Shown: positions 1 to 7,819, counted from the stretch's first letter. The stretch: 64,000 nt of DNA from Palsa-1150 sp964531095 (GCA_964531095.1 CAZHED010000017.1:1-64000); one strand, 5' to 3'. Program-made: numbers and translations. Notes: a model not told the origin generated them from the sequence alone.

Positions 1-2
1 GC

Positions 3-185
3 GGGAAGATGGTCTGGTCGGCTGTGACGCAGACCGAGAACCCCTCGTCAGGCAAGGACTTCGCGTCGAGCCTTACAAAGAGCGTTGTTCCCGCGATGAC
101 CCAAGCCGGCTTCTTGCCACCGATGACCAAGGAAAAGGCCGTGTCCTCGGCGCCTGCTCCGGCGGCGCATCAAGCGCACTACTAA
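3..185 (+). CDS. C-terminal end of a hypothetical secreted or lipoprotein (5' end outside window)
   Basis: An open frame enters from the left edge and stops with TAA at 183-185, giving 60 residues. The segment KMVWSAVTQTENPSSGKDFA followed by VVPAMTQAGFLPP resembles the C-terminal part of small envelope lipoproteins of the DUF4136-like kind, where a strand is followed by a helix predicted to end the domain. The tail is Ala/Pro/His-rich and looks disordered. It is convergent with the radical SAM gene, 24 nt away. The start, any signal peptide and the function cannot be seen. The family comparison is from memory and is weak. Confidence 0.5.
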   Translation, partial: GKMVWSAVTQTENPSSGKDFASSLTKSVVPAMTQAGFLPPMTKEKAVSSAPAPAAHQAHY

Positions 186-209
186 GTACCGCCCCACCGG
201 TTAGCAGGA

Positions 210-2030
210 TTAGCCCCGGGCCGCGACGACGGGCAGCTTGCGGGGCGCTGGTGAGAGCACATTGCCGTCGGGCCGCTCCGCGGCCGGCGGCGCTGGCGGC
301 CAGAAGGCGAAGTCATCGGGCAACGGCCCGGGCAGGGTGGGCTGCGCCGTCCGCTCTAGAAGCTGAAAATCGTGCTTGGCTTCGAGCGCGAGCGGCAGGC
401 GTTGCTTCGGTCCGTTTCGCGCCAACCATTGGCGAACCGCTTCGATGTTGCGTTGAACGACCCAATGCTGGGGATCGCGCTCGCCCGCCTCGGCGAGGTA
501 TCGGAACATGCGATCGGAGTCTCCGCGTCGCTCGGCGATGCACGCGAGGTAGTTGAGCGCGAGCCCGGGCAGTGGATAGCCCAGATCGACCGCACGACGC
601 ACGTGATGTTCGGCTTCGTCGAGCTGCCCTACTCGGTAGTACGCGCCACCGAGGTCCATATGAGCAGCGTGGTGATCGCCGAGCCTATCGGCGATTGCGC
701 TGTACTCGGCCACGCCCTCGTGAAAGCTTTCCTTCAGGCCCTTGTTCTTGGAAAACCAGTCACGGAAGAGCGCGGTATCGTCGTCTGACGAGTCGAACGT
801 CGTCTTGAGCTCTTGGAAGTCGCGCTCGAAATAGAAGTCGGCGTCGAGCCATCCCGCCTTGACCGCCTCGTCGTAGTCGCGCGTTCCTGGATAGACGGAA
901 AGACACGCGAAGATGTACTGGTGTGGCCTGGCGCGCGCGAGGAACGCGAGCGTCTCGCGAAACGTCGCCGCCGTTTCGCCGCGATTGCCGACCATCATGT
1001 AGTAGCGAACTTTGATGCCCCATTTCTTAGCGAGCTCGCTCGAGGCGATGATTTCGTCCACCGTGATCTTCTTGTCGATCGCGTCGAGGATCTTCTGCGA
1101 CCCCGATTCGACTCCGAGGCTCAGTCGCTCACACCCAGCGAGGCGCATCTCGTGCAAAAGCTCGTCGCCCAGCACGTCGACCCGCGTATCGCAGCTCCAG
1201 AGGAACTTGAGGTTGCGGTCTCGAATGCCGCGGCAAAGGGCGATGACGCGCTTGCGGTTGGTCGTGAAGGTGTCGTCCTTTATCTGGATCATCTTCACCG
1301 GGGCGCGGGCCACGGCTTTCTCGAGCGCGTCGAGCACGTAGCCGACCGATTGCGCACGATAACCTCGGCCCCAGCTCGCCTCGGCGCCGCAGAACGTGCA
1401 GCGCCACGGGCAACCCCGCGATGTCATGACGATGTGGGTGTCGAAGTAATCGTGTGGAGACGCGATCGTATCGAGGTCCTCGACTGCCGCGCGCTCGGGG
1501 CCCATCTCGACGCGACCGTCGACGCGGTAAGCCGTCCCGGCGATCCCCGGGGTGGCTCTGCCCGCTTGCAGCCTTTCGAGAAGCTCGAGGAAGGTGAGCT
1601 CGCTTTCACCCACGGCGACCGTGTCTATGTCCGGGTGGTGCGAGAGCATCTCGCGCGCGAGCGGAGTGGCGTGCGGCCCACCGACGACAACATGAGCGCT
1701 CGGGTGCAGAGTCTTGATGGTGCGTGCGACCAGCGCCACTCCTCGCCGGTTGGCGGTCCAGCATGACAAGCCGAACAAATCTGCGTCGAGCGCTCGTAGG
1801 ACCTCCTCGACCCGCGTCCAAGCAAACCCGGAGAGGTTCATCACCTTCACCTGATGTCCCGCCCGGAGCGCCTGCGCACCTAGAACGAACAGGCCATAGG
1901 GGGTTTGGAAGAAGTCGGCGTCGAGGTCACCCTCGACGTACTCGGCCGGCGGTCCGTCGCCGCTCGCGTCGGGCGGGTGGCCGGGGACCGGGATCTTCCA
2001 AGGCGGAGGATACAGCAGCGCGACGCGCAT
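210..2030 (-). CDS. B12-binding domain radical SAM protein with C-terminal TPR repeats
   Basis: The protein is 606 aa. Residues 1-150 form a cobalamin-binding Rossmann-like domain (LLYPPP start, VVVGGPHAT, VAVGESELTF). A radical SAM core follows with the 4Fe-4S motif C207-x3-C211-x2-C214 in SRGCPWRCTFCGAEASWG, then the usual GxESGSQKIL and YYMMVGNRGET segments. The last 170 residues are TPR-like (AYYRVGQLDEAEHHVRRAVDLG). Members of this architecture methylate or rearrange unactivated carbons; the substrate here is unknown. The start is the ATG at 2030, because it begins the conserved B12 domain; the frame stays open further upstream but that part is low-complexity. It lies downstream of a sigma-54 activator and a zinc-ribbon gene at the edge of the flagellar cluster, so a role in flagellin or glycan modification is possible but unproven. 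Confidence 0.85.
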   Translation of the reverse strand: MRVALLYPPPWKIPVPGHPPDASGDGPPAEYVEGDLDADFFQTPYGLFVLGAQALRAGHQVKVMNLSGFAWTRVEEVLRALDADLFGLSCWTANRRGVALVARTIKTLHPSAHVVVGGPHATPLAREMLSHHPDIDTVAVGESELTFLELLERLQAGRATPGIAGTAYRVDGRVEMGPERAAVEDLDTIASPHDYFDTHIVMTSRGCPWRCTFCGAEASWGRGYRAQSVGYVLDALEKAVARAPVKMIQIKDDTFTTNRKRVIALCRGIRDRNLKFLWSCDTRVDVLGDELLHEMRLAGCERLSLGVESGSQKILDAIDKKITVDEIIASSELAKKWGIKVRYYMMVGNRGETAATFRETLAFLARARPHQYIFACLSVYPGTRDYDEAVKAGWLDADFYFERDFQELKTTFDSSDDDTALFRDWFSKNKGLKESFHEGVAEYSAIADRLGDHHAAHMDLGGAYYRVGQLDEAEHHVRRAVDLGYPLPGLALNYLACIAERRGDSDRMFRYLAEAGERDPQHWVVQRNIEAVRQWLARNGPKQRLPLALEAKHDFQLLERTAQPTLPGPLPDDFAFWPPAPPAAERPDGNVLSPAPRKLPVVAARG

Positions 2031-2074
2031 CGAGGGCAGCGTATCACGCTCCTGGTGTGCGCCTCCGCTCTGCC

Positions 2075-2260
2075 CTACGAAGGCGATGCGCGCGGCCGCT
2101 TTGACCCGCGACGCTGCTTCTGGCCCACGCAGATCGTGGAGCCGCACGTCGGGCAATTGCCCAGGTCCATATACTCCCCGTCGAGCCCGTACTGCCTCCC
2201 TACGGGATGTACCGCGTCCGGCGAGTGCACTGCGCCGCAGGGGCAGCGAATGGCCTGCAT
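2075..2260 (-). CDS. Small zinc-ribbon-like protein (61 aa)
   Basis: A 61-residue protein with two cysteine knuckles: CPCG near residue 6 and CPTCGSTIC near residue 36, followed by a basic, Ser-rich tail. The CxC/CxxC pairs spaced by about 28 residues suggest one structural zinc site, as in rubredoxin-like or zinc-ribbon miniproteins. The gene sits between the sigma-54 activator and the radical SAM gene, 44 nt upstream of the latter, so it may be its operon partner. No Shine-Dalgarno sequence precedes the ATG. A TAAA-N16-GCCGTATC element lies directly upstream (2268-2295). I know no named family for it; a chance open frame is unlikely given the two CPxC knuckles. Confidence 0.6.
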   Translation of the reverse strand: MQAIRCPCGAVHSPDAVHPVGRQYGLDGEYMDLGNCPTCGSTICVGQKQRRGSKRPRASPS

Positions 2261-2340
2261 GAGCAGGGATACGGCCAGTACTGCGTCGACGTTTAGTCTT
2301 TCTCGGAGCCGTTGACTTCCGGGGCGCGGCAGAGCGCCCT

Positions 2341-3396
2341 CTAGAGGCCCTTGCGCTTGAGCATTTCGACCAGCGTCGTACGGTTGAGGCCGAGCAGCTG
2401 GGCGGCGCGATTCTTGTTGCGTCCCGTCCGCTCCAACGCCTGGGCGATGAGTCGATTCTCATAGAGCTCGACCACGGCTCGCAGGTCGATCCCGCTGTCG
2501 GGCAGAGGCGCCGAGGAAGACGCGGGCTTCGCCGTCGGCATCGTCGCAGACGATTGGCGTATTCGCTCCGGCAGGTCGTCCGGGGTCAGGAGCGGCCCAG
2601 CCGTCAGCAGCACAGCACGCTCAATCGTATTCTCGAGCGATCGAACGTTCCCTGGCCAGGAATGGGCACGAAGCACGGCCAGCGCCTCGGACGTGAACCC
2701 AACCACGTCGAGACGACCGGTCCGAGCGACGCTCGAATTCAGGAAATGCTTCGCCAGAGGCTCGATGTCCTCCGGGCGGTCGCGCAGCGACGGCAACACG
2801 ATGTGAATGACGTTCAGGCGATAGAAGAGGTCTTCCCGGAATCGTCTCGCCTCCACCTCGACCTCGAGATCACGATTCGTCGCCGCCACGATGCGGACGT
2901 CGCTCTTGACGACGCGTGAATCACCGACCATCGAGTACTCGCGCTGCTGGAGCAGGCGCAGCAGCTTTACTTGAACCTGGAGCGGCAGCTCGCCGACCTC
3001 GTCGAGGAAAAGGGTTCCGCCTTCGGCGGCGGCGACGTGCCCCTGACGGGTTGCGTGGGCACCCGTGAACGCGCCGCGGGCATGACCGAACAGCTCACTC
3101 TCGATGAGGTTCTCGGGGATCGCGCCGCAATTGACGGTGACGAGCGGCTTTCCGGTGCGAGGGCTCGCGTCGTGGAGGGCTGCAACGACGAGCTCTTTGC
3201 CCGTGCCGCTCTCGCCCGTGACGAGAACTGTGCAGGACGAGCTGGCGACGCGCTGAATCGTTTCGAGCACCCGGCGCATCAACGGGTTGTGCCCGATGAT
3301 CTTGCCACGGCTTGTCGGACGTAATGTAGGTCGGAGAACGTGCACGTTGGTGTTTGGCTCCGGCAGTAGGACTTCGGCTGTCGCGGGCTCACTCAT
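2341..3396 (-). CDS. Sigma-54-dependent activator without receiver domain (FleQ/FlbD-like)
   Basis: The protein is 351 aa. A short Pro-rich N-terminus (residues 1-30) leads straight into an AAA+ sigma-54 interaction domain: Walker A GESGTGKE (61-68), the sigma-54 contact loop GAFTGA (108-113), Walker B GGTLFLDEVGEL (about 127-138) and a sensor region DVRIVAATNRDL. A Fis-type helix-turn-helix closes the protein (KNRAAQLLGLNRTTLVEMLKRKGL). There is no phospho-receiver or GAF domain. The start is the ATG at 3396 because AAGGAG lies 9 nt upstream; longer in-frame starts lack such a site. Its position beside fliS/fliD and the sigma-54 promoters in this cluster make it the likely flagellar master regulator. 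The cognate signal is unknown. Confidence 0.88.
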   Translation of the reverse strand: MSEPATAEVLLPEPNTNVHVLRPTLRPTSRGKIIGHNPLMRRVLETIQRVASSSCTVLVTGESGTGKELVVAALHDASPRTGKPLVTVNCGAIPENLIESELFGHARGAFTGAHATRQGHVAAAEGGTLFLDEVGELPLQVQVKLLRLLQQREYSMVGDSRVVKSDVRIVAATNRDLEVEVEARRFREDLFYRLNVIHIVLPSLRDRPEDIEPLAKHFLNSSVARTGRLDVVGFTSEALAVLRAHSWPGNVRSLENTIERAVLLTAGPLLTPDDLPERIRQSSATMPTAKPASSSAPLPDSGIDLRAVVELYENRLIAQALERTGRNKNRAAQLLGLNRTTLVEMLKRKGL

Positions 3397-3567
3397 CGCG
3401 CGAGACTCCTTGGCGAGGGGAAGCGAGCTGGAGCTCAATGCAGCGACCATACCGTTCAATGATTCTCGATAGTTGTGCACGGGACGCTCTCGGCAATGGG
3501 TCTACAGAAACCCAGGACTCTTGAAAAAGCCAGCAACATCCGTCGAGTCGAGCGTGACCTCGTTTGG

Positions 3568-4977
3568 TCAACCTTGACTCACGCTGGTCTCGCTGCTGGC
3601 CAAAGACACCGCCAGATCGCGCAGCCGTCTTCGTCGATGGGCAGCGACAAATCCATTTGCGGCGAGATCCATCGCCCGCCGGGCAAATAGCCGCGCGTCA
3701 TCCGCTAGACCCAGGAGGTTCACAGCCGCTGCCGCGAGTGCCCAAGCGTCCGGAGACGAATCGTCGAGCAACCCTTCGACGCCCCGCAGGGCAGTCGCCG
3801 CATCACCAAGGTCAATCATCGCTTCTGCGCGCCCCAGTCGCGGCTCGCGCTCGTTGGGTCTCAACTCCAACGCGGTGCGGAAGGCCCGCAACGCCTCGGA
3901 AGGACGTTCGAGCAAGAGCTCTACGGTGCCGAGCCGGGTGGAGCCGTACCACGAGCTCGCCCCCACGACGAACGACTGGGCGAACACCTGGCCGCGGAAG
4001 CGCAGGCATTCCCGGAAGCCCTGGGCGGCGGCGGCGAGCCGCTCGCGACGAATCGACGGATCGAGCGTGTGCTGCGCCTCCAATTCGGATGCGCGCGCGG
4101 CCAGAAAAGCCAAGTCCGGGCTGTCGCCCTCGTGTGATCGCGCGACCCGAACCGTCTCACGTGCATCGGCAAATCGACCCTTTTGAATCAGGAGGAGGGC
4201 TCGGGTGGTGGCGAGCCGGTGGAGCCCCAGCGGCTCCCCTGCTCGCTCCTTCGGAACGTACGCCCAACCCCGCTCGACCAACGCGAACGCGTCGTCCACA
4301 GCGCCCATGCGCATCAGGTCGTGGGCCAGGTAGCCGTACGCCACGACATCGCCCGGCTCGCGGTCCAGGCGCGCCCGAAGCAGGCGCACGTTCCGATCGA
4401 TTTTCGCTTTCTCGCGAACGACCTTCTCGGTCGCCCCCAAGTGGACGATGTCCACGTCGACCCCGCCCACCTTCATCCCCCGACGGCGTAGCCAGGGGGC
4501 AACGCTCTCGTGAATGGCGCCGACGTAAGCCAGGCCATCGGTGCGGCGAAGGAGGCGAGGCACGAGCTGAACCTCGCCCTGCCGCTCCCGCCCCGACACG
4601 ACCTCTTCGAGGGGCGCATCGACCCGGCCGGCGTCGTGCAGTCGCAGCATCCCGCAGTCGAACTTCGCCCGTGTCACCGCGGCGCGAAGACGGCCTGCAC
4701 CGCCCGGAGTGAGCCGTTCATCGGCATCCAATACCAGCACCCAATCACCACGCGCGTGCTTGAGCGCCTCGTTGCGAGCCGCGGCAAAGTCGTCGCACCA
4801 CGCGAACTGGAAGACGCGCGCCCCGGCATCCATGGCGATGCGTTCGGTCGCGTCGACGCTGCCCGTATCGAGGACGACCATGTCGTTGACGGCCGCACGG
4901 GCCGAGGCCAGGCAGGCCCCCAGCATGGCCTCTTCGTCCCGTACGATCATGCAGAGCGTGATCGAAGGCATGCTCAC
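3568..4977 (-). CDS. Family 2 glycosyltransferase with TPR-like C-terminal half
   Basis: The protein is 469 aa. Residues 5-100 form a GT-A fold: ITLCMIVRDEEAML, LDTGSVDAT, the CDDFAAARNEAL segment and the metal-binding LDADERL (DAD at 84-86). This N-terminus resembles SunS-like and other Polyangia or Bacillus GT2 proteins that carry TPR repeats. Residues 190-460 are helical repeats with ALRAFRTALELRPNEREPRLGRAEAMIDLG typical of TPRs. The GTG at 4977 overlaps the fliS stop (GTGA); an ATG two codons later (4971) is an alternative. Translational coupling to the flagellin chaperone gene and proximity to fliC and fliD suggest flagellin O-glycosylation. That role is inferred from context only. Confidence 0.85.
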   Translation of the reverse strand: MSMPSITLCMIVRDEEAMLGACLASARAAVNDMVVLDTGSVDATERIAMDAGARVFQFAWCDDFAAARNEALKHARGDWVLVLDADERLTPGGAGRLRAAVTRAKFDCGMLRLHDAGRVDAPLEEVVSGRERQGEVQLVPRLLRRTDGLAYVGAIHESVAPWLRRRGMKVGGVDVDIVHLGATEKVVREKAKIDRNVRLLRARLDREPGDVVAYGYLAHDLMRMGAVDDAFALVERGWAYVPKERAGEPLGLHRLATTRALLLIQKGRFADARETVRVARSHEGDSPDLAFLAARASELEAQHTLDPSIRRERLAAAAQGFRECLRFRGQVFAQSFVVGASSWYGSTRLGTVELLLERPSEALRAFRTALELRPNEREPRLGRAEAMIDLGDAATALRGVEGLLDDSSPDAWALAAAAVNLLGLADDARLFARRAMDLAANGFVAAHRRRRLRDLAVSLASSETSVSQG

Positions 4978-5369
4978 CGAGGAGCGGATGCCACTTCGAG
5001 GACCGCCGTCGACCAGGCGTCACGAAGTGGCGAGAGCACGCGGACGACCTCGCCGACCATTTCGGGGTTCTGTTCGAGGTTTGCGCGCACGAGGTGCTGG
5101 ATGCAAAATACGTACAATGACTGGAGCTTTGCGCACAGGTCGGGCGCGTGCTTCGGGTCGAGGCTGACGAGCAGCTGATCCAGAATCGCGAGCGATTTGC
5201 TGATGCGCTCCCCCGCTTTCGCTCGCTCCTTCGCCACGAACGCCCCCTGGGCTTCGCGCAGGAAACGCAAGAGGCCATCGTAGAGCATGACCAGGATCTG
5301 GCCCGGGTTTGCGGTGGTCACTTTGACCGCGCCGTAGCGCGCGAGCGCCACTTGTGTGGGCAGGTTCAT
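4974..5369 (-). CDS. fliS: Flagellin export chaperone FliS
   Basis: The protein is 131 aa, the usual FliS length. The N-terminus (ALARYGAVKVTTANPGQILVMLYDGLLRFLREA) is the diagnostic FliS helix pair; the remaining helices form the four-helix bundle that binds the C-terminus of flagellin and keeps it unfolded in the cytoplasm for export. It lies 15 nt downstream of fliD and overlaps the downstream glycosyltransferase start. An AGGGGA-like site precedes the ATG. No fliT gene follows. Confidence 0.93.
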   Translation of the reverse strand: MNLPTQVALARYGAVKVTTANPGQILVMLYDGLLRFLREAQGAFVAKERAKAGERISKSLAILDQLLVSLDPKHAPDLCAKLQSLYVFCIQHLVRANLEQNPEMVGEVVRVLSPLRDAWSTAVLEVASAPR

Positions 5370-5384
5370 CGCATCCCCTGAGGG

Positions 5385-6782
5385 TTACAGGACGTTGTTG
5401 GAGCTACTCGAGCTGCTGCTCGTACCCGAGTTGAGATTCAACGAGGCAGCCATCGTCTTGTAGGCGGCGAGCGTCGCGTTCATCTGAGCAAACGTCGCCT
5501 GCAGCTGCTTCTGGTAGTCGGTGCTCTGTTGCTGCATGTTCCCGATCTCGTTCGTCAGGTCCTTGTCGTGGCTCGAGAACGCGTTCACTTCCGCCTGAAG
5601 AGGTGCGCTGGCGCCCGTCGTCATCGAGTCGATGGCCGAGCCAATCGTCGCCATGACGCCCTGCGACCCATTCGAGGCGTCGGTCACGAACAATCGTTGC
5701 ACCGACACCGGATCGGCGGCGATCGCCGCGCTCAGCTTCGTGGAGTCGAGTGTCAATGTGCCGTCCGTGTTGAGCGCGATACCGACGCTGCCGAGGGTCG
5801 TGTATGCGCCGGAGGTCCCGGGCACCGCTTCGCCGATGAGAAATCCGAGCTGGTCGAGCGAAGAGTCTATCGCCTGGTCTCCCTGCAAGAGCGTGTTGGC
5901 CGCTGTCTGGGTCCCGAAGCCCGCCGCGGCGTGACCGCTGCTGACCGCCGCGTTGTAGGCGGTCACGAACGCTTGCACGTTTTGCTCCATACCGGTGGGA
6001 TCGCTGGCAACGCTGATCGTCGCCGGGCTGGTCGTCGGTTGGGTGACGGCGAACGTCACGCCGGGAATCGCATTGGCAATCTGGTTGGTCGCGCTGGTGA
6101 CCGTCATGCCGTTGGGGCCGCCGATCAACACGCTGGCGTCCTGGGCGTTCTGAATGGTGTTCTCCGGAGCCGAAAGCCCTAGCGCCGGGGTGCCTGACAG
6201 CCCCGACTCGTCGAAGGTGATCGTGTTGGCCTTGCCGGTATCGAGACCCGTAACGAGCAAATGGTAGTTCGAGCCGTCGTATACGAGTGACGACTGCACG
6301 CGGAGCCCCGACGACGCGATCTTACCGGCGATGTCGGAGAGCGTATCGGTCGATGCGATCGCGACACTCTGCGAAGCGCCGCCGGCAAGCGAGATCCCCA
6401 GGTTGCCGCTCAGGCCTAGCGCAGTCGTGCTCGATCCGAAGCCGACGGACAGCGTTCGCTGCTCCTGTGCGATCGCCGACACCGAGACGGTCCACTGCCC
6501 CGCCGGCGCCGTTGCAGACGCCGTCGCGACCACGGACGAATCGCTCGAAGTGGCTTTCATCGACGAAAAGGTCAACGGGTCGGACAGCGCGGTCGCCGCG
6601 CTCTTAAGCGCCGACAACGTACTGGAGAAGCTCGAGATCGTCGCCTGCGCGGACTGAACGTTCTGCTGCTCGGCGGTGAGCTGGTTCATTGGCTGCTGCT
6701 GGATGGACACCAAGCTGCTCACGAGCCCGCTCGTGTCGATGCCGCCCATACCGAGCGCCGCGAGGTTGATTGCATTGGTCAT
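5385..6782 (-). CDS. fliD: Flagellar filament cap protein FliD (HAP2)
   Basis: The protein is 465 aa. The N-terminal HAP2 domain is clear (AALGMGGIDTSGLVSSLVSIQQQPMNQL), as is the C-terminal coiled region with YQKQLQATFAQMNATLAAYKTM. The protein caps the growing filament and folds exported flagellin. The extreme C-terminus is a Ser-rich tail (SGTSSSSSSS) before NNVL. The ATG at 6782 has only a weak GAGAAG ribosome site. A sigma-54-type promoter lies about 40 nt upstream (6822-6837), so fliD-fliS-glycosyltransferase may form its own transcription unit behind the fliC terminator. Confidence 0.94.
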   Translation of the reverse strand: MTNAINLAALGMGGIDTSGLVSSLVSIQQQPMNQLTAEQQNVQSAQATISSFSSTLSALKSAATALSDPLTFSSMKATSSDSSVVATASATAPAGQWTVSVSAIAQEQRTLSVGFGSSTTALGLSGNLGISLAGGASQSVAIASTDTLSDIAGKIASSGLRVQSSLVYDGSNYHLLVTGLDTGKANTITFDESGLSGTPALGLSAPENTIQNAQDASVLIGGPNGMTVTSATNQIANAIPGVTFAVTQPTTSPATISVASDPTGMEQNVQAFVTAYNAAVSSGHAAAGFGTQTAANTLLQGDQAIDSSLDQLGFLIGEAVPGTSGAYTTLGSVGIALNTDGTLTLDSTKLSAAIAADPVSVQRLFVTDASNGSQGVMATIGSAIDSMTTGASAPLQAEVNAFSSHDKDLTNEIGNMQQQSTDYQKQLQATFAQMNATLAAYKTMAASLNLNSGTSSSSSSSNNVL

Positions 6783-6821
6783 GATTGCTTCTCGTTTCGA
6801 CGCTTACCGATGCGAATCCCT

Positions 6822-6837
6822 TGCCACAAACGTGCCG
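6822..6837 (-). promoter_or_regulatory. Predicted sigma-54 promoter of fliD
   Basis: On the minus strand the sequence reads CGGCACG-TTTG-TGGCA, against the sigma-54 consensus TGGCACG-N4-TTGCW. The essential GG and GC are separated by exactly 10 nt. The predicted start of transcription is near 6811, giving a leader of about 28 nt before the fliD ATG. The -24 element begins inside the foot of the fliC terminator stem (6835-6837), so the two signals are fused. This is a pattern match only. Confidence 0.6.
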
Positions 6838-6869
6838 CGCGCCGCCGCGTTCAAAGCGGCGGCGCGCGG
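6835..6869 (-). terminator. Terminator hairpin after fliC
   Basis: A perfect 14-bp GC-rich stem, CCGCGCGCCGCCGC at 6835-6848 and its complement at 6856-6869, encloses a 7-nt loop. It lies 16 nt past the fliC stop. On the minus strand the stem is followed by CACGTTTGTGG, which has only a short U-rich stretch, so termination may be partly factor-dependent or the stem may serve mainly as 3' mRNA protection. Confidence 0.75.
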
Positions 6870-6885
6870 GGGCTGCCTTACTGCG

Positions 6886-7698
6886 TTACTGGAGCAGCTT
6901 GAGGGCGAGCTGCGGCGCCTGATTCGCCTGGGCGAGAACCGACGCACCCGCTTGGGCGAGAACTTGCTCGCGCGCGAGGTTCGACGTCTCCTGGGCGACA
7001 TCGACGTCCTGGATCGTGCTGAGCGCCGAAGACAGGTTCGTCGAGGACGACTGGATCTGCGCCGACGCGTACGTCAGGCGGTTCATCGTCGCGCCGAAGC
7101 CGGCGCGGGCGGTGTTGAGTGTCGTCATCGCGGTGTCGAGGGTCGTCAGGATGTTGGCAGCGTTGACGGTCTGGCCGTTGACGCCCAGGCCCGTCGAATC
7201 CAACCCGCCGAACGACACGGCAATCTGGTCGTTCGTGGTGCCGTTGATGCCAACTTGGAAGTTGACCGTGGCCGCGGTGCCGGAGAGCAGCGACGTACCG
7301 TTGAACGTCGTGTCGCCCGCGACGCGGTCGATTTCGTTGAGGTCCGCCGTGAACTCCGTACCCAGGTTGGATACGTCGTTCGCGCTCATCGTGCCGTTCT
7401 GTGCCTCGACGGCCAGTGCGCGCATGCGGGTGAGGAGGCCGGAGATCTGGTTCGCCGAGCCGTCAGCCGTCTGCACCATGCTGGACGCGTCCGCCGTGTT
7501 GCGAGCGGCGACCGTGTACGACTGAACTTGTGAGTTGAGGACCTTGGAGACGCCCAACATACCTGCGTCGTCCGCGGCGCTGTTGATCCGGTAGCCGCTC
7601 GACAGCTTCGTGAAGCTGCCTTGGAGCGACGCCTGGTTCATGTTGAAGTTTCCGGAAGCGACGAGAGAAGAGACGTTGGTTTGCAGATAGATAGACAT
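6886..7698 (-). CDS. fliC: Flagellin
   Basis: The protein is 270 aa, a short flagellin. The N-terminal D0/D1 region (QTNVSSLVASGNFNMNQASL, LSSGYRINSAADDAGMLGVS) and the C-terminal region (STIQDVDVAQETSNLAREQVLAQAG, ending LALKLLQ) are both present. Only a short linker of about 60 residues replaces the surface-exposed D2/D3 domains. The start at 7698 is set by AAGGAG 8 nt upstream; the open frame extends further but is not flagellin. A sigma-28 promoter (7785-7811) and a structured leader precede it, and a strong hairpin follows. The filament is built from this subunit outside the cell after export with FliS and capping by FliD. Confidence 0.95.
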   Translation of the reverse strand: MSIYLQTNVSSLVASGNFNMNQASLQGSFTKLSSGYRINSAADDAGMLGVSKVLNSQVQSYTVAARNTADASSMVQTADGSANQISGLLTRMRALAVEAQNGTMSANDVSNLGTEFTADLNEIDRVAGDTTFNGTSLLSGTAATVNFQVGINGTTNDQIAVSFGGLDSTGLGVNGQTVNAANILTTLDTAMTTLNTARAGFGATMNRLTYASAQIQSSSTNLSSALSTIQDVDVAQETSNLAREQVLAQAGASVLAQANQAPQLALKLLQ

Positions 7699-7706
7699 GG
7701 CAGTGG

Positions 7707-7770
7707 CTCCTTCTTGGAGGTGGCTCGACGCCTTCGTGGCGTCGTGTTCGAGCCGGGTATATGGCCCGGC
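7707..7770 (-). promoter_or_regulatory. Structured fliC leader with hairpins and occluded Shine-Dalgarno
   Basis: Between the predicted fliC transcription start (near 7778) and the ATG there are two perfect hairpins: GCCGGG/CCCGGC with a 7-nt loop (7752-7770) and CGACGCC/GGCGTCG with a 5-nt loop (7726-7744). A third, short stem pairs the GGAG of the ribosome site (7707-7710) with CTCC at 7716-7719. The AAGGAG site contains the GGA core recognised by CsrA. Together with csrA-fliW in the same cluster this suggests translational control of flagellin. The structures are seen in the sequence; the regulation is inferred. Confidence 0.55.
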
Positions 7771-7784
7771 GTCATCATGAGTAG

Positions 7785-7811
7785 GGAACGGCGGCTTCTT
7801 GCGTGCCTTTA
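7785..7811 (-). promoter_or_regulatory. Predicted sigma-28 (FliA) promoter of fliC
   Basis: On the minus strand: TAAAGGCA (7804-7811), 11 nt, GCCGTTCC (7785-7792). TAAA and GCCG are 15 nt apart, the sigma-28 spacing. The same extended pattern, ACTAAAG plus 12 nt plus CCGCCGTTC, recurs upstream of flgM and of the gene at 40852, which strongly supports it. The element begins 9 nt after the stop of the upstream muramidase gene. Confidence 0.75.
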
Positions 7812-7819
7812 GTCGGAAA

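Noticed and set aside
813..1766. Long plus-strand frames opposite the radical SAM gene and similar antisense frames along the flagellar operon
   Set aside because: They mirror high-GC codon structure of the true genes and show no recognisable domains or ribosome sites.
2031..2462. N-terminal extension of the radical SAM protein by 144 residues
   Set aside because: The extra part is low-complexity, overlaps the zinc-ribbon gene and the 3' end of the activator gene, and lies before the conserved B12-domain start.
7793..7808. A GG-N10-GC (sigma-54-like) match in the fliC promoter region
   Set aside because: The -12 part (AAGCC) is poor and the match overlaps a much better sigma-28 promoter shared with flgM and the gene at 40852.
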